Shown piece by piece: positions 20,176 to 27,861 of a stretch of DNA of 32,049 nt. Made by a program: the position numbers and the translations under genes. Source of the DNA: Synechococcales cyanobacterium CRU_2_2 (GTDB lineage: Bacteria; Cyanobacteriota; Cyanobacteriia; PCC-9006; JAAUQQ01); contig JAAUOP010000047.1 in NCBI GenBank assembly GCA_012034805.1, positions 1-32,049 of the forward strand. The letters run 5' to 3'. Under the pieces are notes generated by a model. That model was not told the DNA's origin and did not search any database. It saw only the letters and a list, made by a program, of their open reading frames with translations. Each line of letters begins with the position of its first letter. Position 1 is the first letter of the stretch.

Positions 20176-20565
20176 ATGGATTATCTGTATTTCTTTTCAA
20201 ACGCAAGTCTGACCCAGCGCATCGTTGAGTATTTGCGCGATCGACCCTACTGGCCCGTCCAATCCCTCACGGTCGTGCACCAAATTGACGGCTGGATTGT
20301 CCAAATCAAATTGCGTTACCCTCTTTCCATCTCGGAAGATGCCGATTTTCGGGCGGTACTGCGTGAGTTTGGTGGCCCTGTCAAGCCCAGTGCGCGGCTC
20401 CAGCGGGCGCTCCAGTCCCTAGACTCTGGCTACTCGCCGGTAGAAGTCATGCGGTTTCACCAAGTGGCGATCGTCTCCCATGGCCGGCCTGACTGTAGCG
20501 AGATCGAAGAATTTCGCCGTCAATTCGTTAAAGGCTTGGGCTATTGCCCCGAAACCCTTGCCTAG
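20176..20565 (+). CDS. Hypothetical protein, 129 residues
   Basis: Function not recognised. A compact 129-residue soluble protein that begins MDYLYFFSNASLTQRIVEYL and has a central beta-rich part (VHQIDGWIVQIKLRYPL) and a C-terminal part with SGYSPVEVMRFHQVAIVSHG. The even composition and codon use like its neighbours make it a believable gene, and the style resembles conserved cyanobacterial unknowns. The ATG at 20176 has only a weak GAGGTG 11 bases upstream. It is divergent from rsmA and convergent with yraN, so it is probably transcribed alone. Confidence 0.7.
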   Translation: MDYLYFFSNASLTQRIVEYLRDRPYWPVQSLTVVHQIDGWIVQIKLRYPLSISEDADFRAVLREFGGPVKPSARLQRALQSLDSGYSPVEVMRFHQVAIVSHGRPDCSEIEEFRRQFVKGLGYCPETLA

Positions 20566-20642
20566 GTACGTCTCGAGGAGAACCCAGTCTCTTCACGCCG
20601 GGCTTTCTGCTGGGTAGATCTAATCCAATAGGCCTAAAGACC

Positions 20643-20712
20643 TGATCCAATGGCGCTGATCCAATGGCGCTAATCCAATGACTCTAATCCAATGACTCTA
20701 ATCCAATGACTC
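20643..20712. repeat. 14-bp tandem repeat abutting the yraN stop codon
   Basis: Two copies of TGATCCAATGGCGC followed by three identical copies of TAATCCAATGACTC; a broken further unit runs into the yraN stop codon (20712-20714). The period is not a multiple of three, in keeping with a non-coding location. Confidence 0.9.
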
Positions 20713-21395
20713 TAATCTAACTGGAAGGCGTCCGCCAAATAATGCTGAAGTGTCAGCCGATAGTCACCTCGCTGGATTGGCTGGCCTAGGGTTGGGGGTC
20801 GCTTTGGGTTTTCCTGTTGTGGTTCATGATCTTGCACTGCCAGAGACAGTGCAGTTTTTTTCTTTGTAATTTCCTGCTTCCCAGTCTCTTTCTTGGCAAT
20901 TTCTTTCTTCAGCCGCTGACTGCCGACCAGCGCCACGTCACAGCGGCAGGGAAAGTTGGCAAAACGCGGATACTGGGCCAAATATAGACGGGCGCTGTGC
21001 CAGATTTTCCGTTGCTTGCTGGGGGTGATTGCCAGGAGGCCGCCTTCGTCCCAGTTGTCTCGACTGCGGGTTTTGACTTCGATGAATGCTAAGACCAACG
21101 GTGACCCAGTCGGCTGGGTGGCGCTTGCCAACGCTTTGCAAGGGAGCGCTTCTGGCAGTAAGGCTACGAGATCTAACTCCCCCCAGCGGCAGTGCCAGCG
21201 CCGATGCAAAATTTTTACACCCTGGGCTTCGAGCCACTCGGCCACGAGCGCCTCGCCCAGTTGGCCGAGGGTGAGCTGAGCTGTGCCAGAAGAAGTTGAA
21301 TGCATTTCAACTGGTGCATTTGGAGCCGGTGGCTTTGGCACCGGTTCCAAATGCCAAAGCCGAGTGGGGTCTAGATCTGAGGGACGAGTGGTCAT
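20712..21395 (-). CDS. yraN: UPF0102 / YraN-family protein (endonuclease-like fold)
   Basis: Member of UPF0102 (YraN), a Holliday-junction-resolvase-like restriction-endonuclease fold of unknown physiological role. Core motifs are present: GQLGEALVAEWLEAQGVKILHRRW begins the domain near residue 43, then WGELDLVAL, FIEVKTRSRDNW and the basic helix ITPSKQRKIWHSARLYL; the ELD/EVK residues are the nuclease-like metal site. At 227 residues it is longer than the usual 120 or so, from a Pro-rich N-terminal extension and a Lys/Glu-rich repetitive insertion (KKEIAKKETGKQEITKKK) before the C-terminal strand. The start could be the internal ATG encoding MHSTSSG. It is divergent from the pentapeptide gene. 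Confidence 0.85.
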   Translation of the reverse strand: MTTRPSDLDPTRLWHLEPVPKPPAPNAPVEMHSTSSGTAQLTLGQLGEALVAEWLEAQGVKILHRRWHCRWGELDLVALLPEALPCKALASATQPTGSPLVLAFIEVKTRSRDNWDEGGLLAITPSKQRKIWHSARLYLAQYPRFANFPCRCDVALVGSQRLKKEIAKKETGKQEITKKKTALSLAVQDHEPQQENPKRPPTLGQPIQRGDYRLTLQHYLADAFQLD

Positions 21396-21513
21396 GCGGG
21401 CTCAGGAGAGCATAGGATTGAGGGGTGTGGGAGGCGCTTGCTGTGGCGCTGGGATCCGTATCCTTGGTCTCCAGTGTTCCCATCCCACGACTTGCCGCAT
21501 TCAGGTTGGCCCT

Positions 21514-22182
21514 ATGGTGCTCCAGCGTCTTCAGAGTTTGTTTGCCCGGAATTCGTTTGCCCAGGATCTGTTTACCCGGAATTTATTCACCCATCGCCGA
21601 GACCGTTTGGGCATGGCCCCCCGGCTTTGGGGCGGCGATCGCATTTCCTATTGCTCAGCAAATGGTGTTGCTGAAGCAAAAGCTGGACGACCAGCGGTTC
21701 GTCTCTGGGCTGGGCTGGGCGCTGTGCTGGTGGGGGTGGCGATCGCCGCCTGCCTCATCTGGCCCCAACCGGCCCAAGCCTTCAACTACAATCGGGCGAT
21801 CATGGATGGCGAAAGCCACCCCGGCGAAAGCTTTGTGGGCGACAATCTGAGTATGTCCAAGCTGCGTCGCACCAATTTGCAAGGCACCAACTTCCATAAC
21901 GCCGATCTGTTTGGAGCCCATCTCGAAGAAGCCGATTTGACCGGCGCTGACCTGACTTCTGCCACCCTCGATTCGGCCTTCCTGAAATATACCAATCTCA
22001 CCAATGCCAACCTCGAGGGAGCCTACGTGATCAATGCGACGTTTAAAAACGTCACGATTGAGGGGGCTGACTTTACAGATGTTTTGCTCACGGATGATGC
22101 TCTTGCCCAGCTGTGTCCCGTGGCCCAAGGTACTAACCCCACCACAGGCCGCAACACCCGCGATACGCTGATGTGCGATTAG
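21514..22182 (+). CDS. Pentapeptide-repeat protein, probably exported to the thylakoid lumen or periplasm
   Basis: A right-handed quadrilateral beta-helix protein of unknown biochemical role. A hydrophobic segment (VLVGVAIAACLIWPQPAQA) ends in an AQA signal-peptidase site; then NLSMSKLRRTNLQGTNF and repeated A(D/N)Lxx pentapeptides follow for about 75 residues, and the end LCPVAQGTNPTTGRNTRDTLMC is typical of the lumenal pentapeptide subgroup with its paired cysteines. I take ATG 21514; the frame opens further upstream, overlapping yraN, so the start is uncertain. The N-terminus before the signal has a repeat (FARNSFAQDLFTRNLF) made by 15-bp units. It ends 9 bases before the permease gene, so the two form an operon. 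Confidence 0.82.
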   Translation: MVLQRLQSLFARNSFAQDLFTRNLFTHRRDRLGMAPRLWGGDRISYCSANGVAEAKAGRPAVRLWAGLGAVLVGVAIAACLIWPQPAQAFNYNRAIMDGESHPGESFVGDNLSMSKLRRTNLQGTNFHNADLFGAHLEEADLTGADLTSATLDSAFLKYTNLTNANLEGAYVINATFKNVTIEGADFTDVLLTDDALAQLCPVAQGTNPTTGRNTRDTLMCD

Positions 22183-22191
22183 CCGCTACTG

Positions 22192-23021
22192 ATGGATCCC
22201 CTAAGTGTCTGTTTATTTGGGATGTTGGGCGTTGCAGCTGGTCTCTTGGCTGGTTTACTGGGCATTGGCGGCGGCATGGTGATTGTGCCAGGGTTGTTCT
22301 ATTTGTTCGGTTTGTTGCACCTGCCGGAGGAATCGCTGATGCACCTCGCTGCCGGGACATCCACTTGCATCATGATTTTTACGGCGGCAGCATCGACCTG
22401 GTCTCACCATCTCAAGGGCCACATCCACTGGGCGATTTTTCGCAAAATCATCGTTGGTATCGCCATCGGCGTTCTTACAGGGAATTTGTTGGCGAATCAT
22501 CTCGATAACCGATGGTTGGAGTTAGCGTTTGGTTTATTTCTGCTGGTGGTCTCGTTTAAGCTCTTTTTGAACGTCAAGCCAGAGTCCAAGACGGTTGTAG
22601 AAAAATCCTTTGGCCTGGTGATCACGAGTTTGGTCGGTGTGGCGATCGGCTTCAAATCTGGTGTTTTGGGAATCGGCGGTGGCGCGCTCAGTGTGCCTTT
22701 TTACTCTATTGCGATTTGCCGATGAACCACGCAACAGGAACCTCGGCCTCGTTTACGTTGCCGATCGCCCTGGTCGGCACCGCTGCGTTTATCTTACTGG
22801 GTGACCCTTCGATCGCGATTTCGGGTGCCACCGGCTATGTGTATTGGCCTGCAGTCTTGCTGGTGGCTCCGTTTTCGATGTTGGGAGCTCCCTTAGGGGC
22901 TCGGCTCTCTCAGATCCTTCCGGGCGAGCAACTGCGTCTGGTATTTGCAATTTTCTTGCTATTTATCAGCTTCAAAATGTTTGGTAGTACGGGTTTCCTT
23001 GCGACATTGTCGTATTTTTAG
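22192..23021 (+). CDS. TauE/SafE (TSUP) family permease, one frameshift
   Basis: Integral membrane permease of the TSUP family, whose members export sulfite, sulfoacetate or other small anions; the substrate here is unknown. Two homologous halves each open with a glycine-rich motif: LAGLLGIGGGMVIVP near residue 18 and GFKSGVLGIGGGALSVP near 160. About eight hydrophobic segments are visible. The frame breaks at a T5 run (22698-22702); one more T gives PFLLYCDLPMNHATGTSASFTLP split across the join and a 276-residue protein of normal length. The ATG at 22192 follows the pentapeptide gene after 9 bases, so they are cotranscribed. Probably a consensus error. Confidence 0.88.
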
Positions 23022-23103
23022 GCACCTCTATGAGCACTGAAAATCGAGTTTTCGATTGCGAAATTCTATCCGCAGACAGACTTAGGCTACACCAATCCTA
23101 CAG

Positions 23104-23118
23104 TCCTATCTGATAGGA
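23104..23118. promoter_or_regulatory. Perfect inverted repeat upstream of the FAS1 gene
   Basis: TCCTATC-T-GATAGGA, 7-bp arms around one base, 28 bases upstream of the start codon. The position suits an operator or leader element. No cognate regulator is apparent. Confidence 0.35.
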
Positions 23119-23146
23119 TGCGGGAAACTCCAATACGGGTGATTTC

Positions 23147-23875
23147 ATGTTTCAGTCGTCTTCACGATTGTTTTCTAGATTTGCGTTAGTTTCGATCGTC
23201 AGCTTAGGCAGTATCGGAATTGTCGGTGCTGGGGTGAAGCCGACCCAGGCTAAGCCGCTTCAAGTCCCATCCGCTTCGGAGGTTCCCGCAGCAAAAGCTC
23301 CAGCCACCTCCTTGGGCTCGGTTGTTGAGGTTGCATCCAAAAACAGTGCTTTTAAGACCCTGGTGGCGGCAGTCGAAGCCGCAGGTCTAGTTGATAAACT
23401 TTCCGAGGATGGACCGTTTACAATTTTGGCCCCAACGGATGAGGCGTTCGCAGAGTTGCCAGCGGGTGTTTTGCAAGCCTTGCTGTTACCTGAGAACAAG
23501 GATTTGCTCACCCAAATTTTGACCTATCACGTTGTTCCCGAAAAACTGAAGTTCGAACAGTTTCGTAGCGGAGCCCTGGCGACGCTCAATGGCGGTGTGG
23601 CGGTTAATCTGACCTCCGATCGCATTGTTATCAACAATGCCAGCATCATCCAGGCGGACGTAGAAGCGGATAACGGCATCATTCAGGTGATTAGCCGCGT
23701 GCTGATTCCGCCCAAGGTGGCAGAGGAATTGCAAACGCGCCTAGCCTCGGCAACGCCCGCAGAGCCGGAGGCTCCTATGGCAGAAGCGGAGGCTTCCCCC
23801 CAGCGAGCAGATAGCACTGAGCCCGCCGCTAAACCTTCGGTGCGGGGGGCTTTGGTAGCACCTGCGTTGCTCTAG
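23147..23875 (+). CDS. Secreted fasciclin (FAS1) domain protein
   Basis: Exported adhesion-type protein of unknown partner. A signal peptide of about 35 residues ends near PTQA|KP. A single FAS1 domain spans roughly residues 53-190: VVEVASKNSAFKTLVAAVEAAGLV split into its usual helices, then DGPFTILAPTDEAFAELP (H1 box) and a close variant of the H2 box, NGIIQVISRVLIPP. The C-terminal 50 residues are Ala/Pro/Glu-rich and probably unstructured. ATG 23147 is the natural start. Small FAS1 proteins of this type are common in cyanobacteria and are often stress or high-light responsive; that regulation is not shown here. It is transcribed alone. Confidence 0.9.
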   Translation: MFQSSSRLFSRFALVSIVSLGSIGIVGAGVKPTQAKPLQVPSASEVPAAKAPATSLGSVVEVASKNSAFKTLVAAVEAAGLVDKLSEDGPFTILAPTDEAFAELPAGVLQALLLPENKDLLTQILTYHVVPEKLKFEQFRSGALATLNGGVAVNLTSDRIVINNASIIQADVEADNGIIQVISRVLIPPKVAEELQTRLASATPAEPEAPMAEAEASPQRADSTEPAAKPSVRGALVAPALL

Positions 23876-24066
23876 CTGGGGTGTGAAGCCAACCCTAGCT
23901 AGTGGTGTTACGAACACGGCTTCTTTCCTGAAGTAGGCCATTGGTATAGCGGGGCGAGGGGGCGAGGGGCTATGTGGATGGCGATCGCCGAAATCGGGAG
24001 AGTCCGTCTCGCGTCTATAGTTCGGTCTCGTTTAATCTTCCTTCGTTCCTTATTTTGATTACTGCC

Positions 24067-24806
24067 TTGGCCTCACTTCAGCGCCTAACGATCGCACCCA
24101 CCCAACTCCAAACCGAGACCCTGACGCTCACTCCCGAGCAAGCCCATTACCTGCGGCGGGTGCTGCGGCTCAAATCCGGCGATCGCTTCATCGCCAACGC
24201 CCCCGACCACCCCTGGCTCGCCGCCCTCACCGAGACCCTCAGCGCACAGCTCATCCAACCGCTGCCCCCCCCGCCCCCGCTCCCGGTTCAGATCCATCTC
24301 CTGGCTGCCCTGCCCAAAACCGGCTTCGATGAGGTCGTCCGCCAAAGCACCGAACTCGGCGTGGGCAGCATTTGGCCCATTTTGGGCGATCGCACCCTGC
24401 TCCAGCCCAGCGTCCAAAAATGCGATCGCTGGCAGCGCATTGCCCAAGAGGCCACCGAACAATGCGAACGCGCCTCCGTCCCCACCATTCACCCGCCCAG
24501 CCGCTTGGCCGACGCCAGTCAACGGGCGATCGCCCAGGCTCGCTACATTGGCGCAGCGCGGGCTGAGACTCAGCATTTGCTCAAAGCCATAGACGCCGAT
24601 TGGGCAATGGGGAAGCTCAAAGGCAACAACGAGCTGGCCCAGGTGCGATCGCTCTTGGCCCTGAGGGCGGCTGGACAGATACAGAGATGGATTGGGCGAT
24701 CGCCCATGGCTATCAGCCCGTTTCCCTGGGCTCGACGATCTTGCGGGCGGTGACGGCACCCCTGGCGGCGATCGCCCTGATTATGGCTAAATATGAGAGT
24801 CTCTAG
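24067..24806 (+). CDS. rsmE: 16S rRNA (uracil1498-N3)-methyltransferase, one frameshift
   Basis: SPOUT-class methyltransferase that modifies U1498 of 16S rRNA. The body shows LQRLTIAP at the N-terminus, QAHYLRRVLRLKSGDRF for the PUA-like RNA-binding part, AALPKTGFDEVVRQSTELGVGSIWP split over its two conserved stretches, and EQCERASVPTIHPP. The SAM-binding knot GPEGGWTDTE...GSTILRAVTA is in another frame: one G is missing beside CGATCGC at about 24645. Repair gives 246 residues when counted from TTG 24067, which I chose because the conserved N-terminus begins there; no ATG or ribosome site is evident, so the start is uncertain. It is followed after 8 bases by the TPR gene. Confidence 0.88.
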
Positions 24807-24814
24807 TCATCGCC

Positions 24815-25999
24815 ATGCTCGAATCCGTTGCCGACGCCATCGAACGCCAAGACTATCGCACAGCAGCCCAGTTGCTCCAGCCACTGGTGCAGCAGTCCCC
24901 ATCAGATTCCTGGGTGAGGTTCTATGTGGCGCGGGTACATGAGGGCTCGGGTAGAGCGGAAAAAGCCGAGCGGCTGTATCGACAACTGCTCAAGACCGAA
25001 ATCAACCGAAAACTTATCACCCTGGCTCGGCAAGGCATTCAGCGAATTCAGACGCGTGAGCAAGCCCAGCGACAGGCGGCGATCGCCCAGGCCACCGACA
25101 CATCGGGGAGAACAGCCCTCGGCGGCCTCATTCTCAAACCACTTTCCCCTGAGACCAGAGAACGCGTCACACCGAGTTTTGCACGGATGATGCAACTGGA
25201 ACCCTATGCCGCCAAACTGCTATTACCCACTCGGGGCTGGCGGTTTTATCGCACGGGAAAAATTGGAGCTTTGCAAGTTTACGTCCGTGAACTCGAGGCG
25301 ATCGGTGTCCCAGCCTTTTGCGCTGCTCTCGAGGATCTTGCGACCATTCCGGTGTTTCAAACCCGACAGCTAGAACTTGGCCACGGCACGATTACCGCCC
25401 ACCCCGTCAGCGATCACCCCCTCAGGAGACATGCCACCGGCAGCCATGCCCCAACGTCCCCTGGCAAAACGCTGCAATTTCGCGCCCAAGACGTACGCGC
25501 CTGTCTAGAGGGAGCCCTGCCAATTTTTGAATCGGTAGTAGATGTCAACCGGCTCGTCAAGCAGCAGTACGTACGCAAGGAGCAGGTACAAGACTACGCT
25601 AAGGTGTTGGACCTACACCTGCCCAAGCAAATTATCCGGCTTTGTGATCAAACCTATCGCTACGCCCCGGAAGCCCTCGCCTCCCCAGCAGCGAAGACAT
25701 CTCCAGAAACGGTGCTAGACGTCCGGTATGTCCCGCTGCCCCAGAAGTGGGGAAGGTTGCTAAGTGAGCTGCGCCAGGCAGGAGTGCCCGAAGTGGTGAG
25801 GGGCGATCGCTTCAAGCAATTCGCCGCCACCGCCCTCGACCAAGAAGACTTTTTGCGAAGAGTTCAGCCCCAAATCGAACTGTCCAACGCCTCAGCCCTA
25901 ATTTTCCACGACGAGGCTCCGCCCTGGCACGAAGCCTTCCACCTCTACAGCACCCTTGCCTTCACTCAATCTTCCGTTACTGGAGTAGACGTTCACTGA
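24815..25999 (+). CDS. TPR-like hypothetical protein downstream of rsmE
   Basis: A 394-residue soluble protein with a tetratricopeptide-like N-terminus (DYRTAAQLLQPLVQQSPSD followed by ARVHEGSGRAEKAERLYRQLL, residues 1-70). A longer domain that I do not recognise follows, containing ARMMQLEPYAAKLLLP, RGWRFYRTGKIGALQVYVRELE and FHDEAPPWHEAFHLYS near the end. No signal peptide or membrane segment is seen. It starts 8 bases after rsmE, so the two are an operon; the pairing may mean a role in ribosome maturation, but that is only context. A 15-bp repeat begins inside its stop codon. Confidence 0.8.
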   Translation: MLESVADAIERQDYRTAAQLLQPLVQQSPSDSWVRFYVARVHEGSGRAEKAERLYRQLLKTEINRKLITLARQGIQRIQTREQAQRQAAIAQATDTSGRTALGGLILKPLSPETRERVTPSFARMMQLEPYAAKLLLPTRGWRFYRTGKIGALQVYVRELEAIGVPAFCAALEDLATIPVFQTRQLELGHGTITAHPVSDHPLRRHATGSHAPTSPGKTLQFRAQDVRACLEGALPIFESVVDVNRLVKQQYVRKEQVQDYAKVLDLHLPKQIIRLCDQTYRYAPEALASPAAKTSPETVLDVRYVPLPQKWGRLLSELRQAGVPEVVRGDRFKQFAATALDQEDFLRRVQPQIELSNASALIFHDEAPPWHEAFHLYSTLAFTQSSVTGVDVH

Positions 26000-26087
26000 G
26001 CCACCGTTACTTGAGCCACCGTTACTTGAGCCGCCGTTGCTTGAGTCGCCGTTACTTGAGTCGCCGTTACTTGAGTCGCCGTTACTT
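25998..26087. repeat. 15-bp tandem repeat, six units, starting at the stop codon of the TPR gene
   Basis: Six full units of GAGCCACCGTTACTT-type 15-mers and a partial seventh. Units 4-6 are identical and the first two are identical. The first unit uses the last two bases of the stop codon. The array fills most of the 122-base gap to the next gene. Confidence 0.92.
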
Positions 26088-26121
26088 GAGCCACCGTATT
26101 AGCAGACGTCTGTCAATACGG

Positions 26122-26565
26122 CTATTTCTTCATCTCTTTCATCATGCCCTTGAACTTATCCAGACTCGGGCCGGGGCGGCGTGTCCGCATGGTCGGCGTC
26201 GGCGTCCGCATCACATCCGCAAAGCCCATCTTAGCCACAGCTTCCGCTTCCGCTTCCGCAGCCGCCTCAGCAGCAGCTCTTTGAGCCGCCTCAGCTTCAG
26301 CTTTTTGAGCAGCGGCAGCAGCTTTTTCAGCCTCCTTCGCTTGTTTAGCCGTATCGCGGGCATTTTGCTTAGCCTGACGCTCGGCGGCACCTTTCGCCGG
26401 GATTGTTCCGGCCGTCGAAACCACACTGTTCGCAGCGGCCTTCGCCTCGGGGGCCTTCGTCGCTGGCGCTTGGGGCGCAGGGGCGGCTGATGCAGACTGA
26501 TCACCGCCTAGGTCTAAGAAGTACTTGTCTTTCTTTTTGCCCAAAAATCTATCTAAAAAGCCCAT
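26122..26565 (-). CDS. Ala/Glu-rich coiled-coil hypothetical protein
   Basis: A 147-residue protein with three parts: a basic N-terminus MGFLDRFLGKKKDKYFLDL, a long Ala/Glu/Lys helix (about residues 55-110, EKAAAAAQKAEAEAAQRAAAE and similar) that should form a coiled coil, and a C-terminal motif MRTPTPTMRTRRPGPSLDKF with a basic end. The N- and C-terminal motifs look conserved, and I have the impression of a widespread cyanobacterial protein, but I cannot name a function. ATG 26565. It converges on the TPR gene across the 15-bp array. Confidence 0.72.
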   Translation of the reverse strand: MGFLDRFLGKKKDKYFLDLGGDQSASAAPAPQAPATKAPEAKAAANSVVSTAGTIPAKGAAERQAKQNARDTAKQAKEAEKAAAAAQKAEAEAAQRAAAEAAAEAEAEAVAKMGFADVMRTPTPTMRTRRPGPSLDKFKGMMKEMKK

Positions 26566-26750
26566 GGTATAACGCTCCTATGGAAAATTCTGAACTTAAA
26601 TCTTAGTGGTCTTAATCTTGATGGTCTTAATCCAGTTATGGTCTCAACCCGAACGTCTCTGAGCGACAAGCGGCAGTGACAATGACGGTGATACAGTTCC
26701 GCCATTATCAAAGTTCACCCTCCCCCGCATCAAGGTTGATGGGGAGGTGT

Positions 26751-27241
26751 TCACAAAAGTTCATTCAAAGGCTGTCCTCGCGATCGCGAGGACAGCTCCT
26801 CGGGCAAGGGATCGGGGGAGGTCTCACCAATCTGCCGGTGCTCTTGGGCTCCAAACACAGCCTCGGGGTGACAATAGTGCTTAAACTCCAGCAAATTTTG
26901 ACTGGGATCCACCAAAAAAAGCTGAGATGCTCGAGCACAGAGCCCTGAAAGCGGCGCTGGGGCTGCTGATAAAACGCGAGCTGGTGTTGTTGAGCCCTGG
27001 CCAGCAGCGCTTGCCACTCTGCTTCGGTGTCAAATACCAAACCAAAATGACGTGGGTAGATGCCAGTCTGGGGGTGCAAGTCCATCTGGGTCAAATGGGC
27101 CACTAACTGGTGACCCTGAAGGTTCAAAATTGCGGAGCTACGGTTCTCCCGGCCCAGCTCACAGCCCAAGCCTTCGAGATAGTAGGCCTTGGTTCGCTCG
27201 AGGTCTTGGGCTGGAAAGGCGAGGTGAAAAATAGGTGCCAT
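26751..27241 (-). CDS. VOC / glyoxalase-like protein, one frameshift
   Basis: Small protein of the vicinal-oxygen-chelate superfamily (glyoxalase/dioxygenase-type), substrate unknown. It has the usual two beta-alpha-beta-beta-beta modules: IFHLAFPAQDLERTKAYYLEGLGCELG at the N-terminus (in two stretches), RHFGLVFDTEAEWQALLARA in the second, and FFLVDPSQNLLEFKHY as the closing strand with the conserved DPSxNLLEFK. The frame breaks at an A7 run (26914-26920 on the plus strand); an eighth base joins the halves into 163 residues. The last codons lie in a perfect 26-bp palindrome. The ATG at 27241 is clear. Confidence 0.85.
26772..26797. repeat. Perfect 26-bp palindrome centred on GCGATCGC
   Basis: GCTGTCCTCGCGA and its exact reverse complement meet at CGATCG with no spacer. 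It lies in the last codons of the VOC gene. As RNA it would form a strong stem, possibly helping to end transcription, but there is no T-run. Confidence 0.85.
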
Positions 27242-27292
27242 AGGCGATGGGCCGTTAGAAATCAGCTGGGGCAGAGGGTTAAACTTAGATCG

Positions 27293-27334
27293 TTGAGATC
27301 TTTGATTTGAGATCTTTGGTTTGAGATCTTTAGA
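27293..27334. repeat. 14-bp tandem repeat upstream of the S4 protein gene
   Basis: Three units of TTGAGATCTTTGAT-type 14-mers, the last one diverged, in the divergent gap between the VOC gene and the S4 gene. Confidence 0.85.
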
Positions 27335-27407
27335 AGAATTATCTTTGAAAAATTAATTTTTGAAGAAGTCCGCTCCCACCTTTATGTTCTTCGATAGCGA
27401 CCCACCC

Positions 27408-27758
27408 ATGAACGATGCATCTCGCTCAGATCAAGCAGACCAAACTCCGGCAGCTCTAACAGAGCATTCCTTGAAACCCTCTTCAAAGGACGGAGCAAAA
27501 AAAATCAAACTCGACCAGTTTCTCAAGTTCAAGAACCTCGTCAGCAGCGGCGGCGAAGCGAAGATGCTGATCCAAGACGGTCAAGTTGAGGTCAATGGCG
27601 AGGTAGAAACCCGGCGTGGGCGCAAGCTGGTCCCGGGGGATGCCGTTCGCTTTGGGGGACAAACCCTACTGGTCGAAGCAAAAAAGGAGCCTTCGCCAAG
27701 CTCCGCAGAATCACCCAGCGGAATCTATTCCAAAGAACCAAACAACGTCCTAAACTAA
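27408..27758 (+). CDS. S4-domain RNA-binding protein (YbcJ-like)
   Basis: Small RNA-binding protein of the YbcJ type. The S4 domain is complete: IKLDQFLKFKNLVSSGGEAK, then MLIQDGQVEVNGEVETRRGRKL and PGDAVRFGGQTLLVE, with the basic loop that contacts RNA. About 40 residues of Ser/Asp-rich leader and a Ser/Pro tail flank it. I prefer ATG 27408; ATG 27384 and a TTG at 27360 are also in frame, and none has a strong ribosome site. It lies 103 bases before tpiA on the same strand. The target RNA is unknown; a ribosome or tRNA role is usual for the family. Confidence 0.85.
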   Translation: MNDASRSDQADQTPAALTEHSLKPSSKDGAKKIKLDQFLKFKNLVSSGGEAKMLIQDGQVEVNGEVETRRGRKLVPGDAVRFGGQTLLVEAKKEPSPSSAESPSGIYSKEPNNVLN

Positions 27759-27861
27759 ACAGTGCTTCAAAAATGCTACGACGCGGTGGCACTCATCCCA
27801 GACCGTTCCCGACCGGCCCCTATACCAGATCGTCCCTAACTGACCTTTATCCCAAGAACCC

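Noticed and set aside
22690..22710. Programmed ribosomal frameshifting as an explanation for the split genes
   Set aside because: The break sites share no slippery heptamer with a downstream structure, the shifts differ in direction and occur in genes that are not recoded elsewhere; base loss explains them more simply.
23951..23970. G-quadruplex-like run upstream of rsmE
   Set aside because: Only three runs of four or more G are present; a stable four-run quadruplex would need another run nearby.
25998..26087. Possible CRISPR array
   Set aside because: The 15-bp units are directly contiguous with no spacers; no cas gene is in the window. The same holds for the other tandem arrays.
26011..26490. 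A 159-residue plus-strand frame rich in Arg and Ser
   Set aside because: It reads the 15-bp repeat and the reverse strand of the Ala/Glu coiled-coil gene; the composition is an artefact of those.
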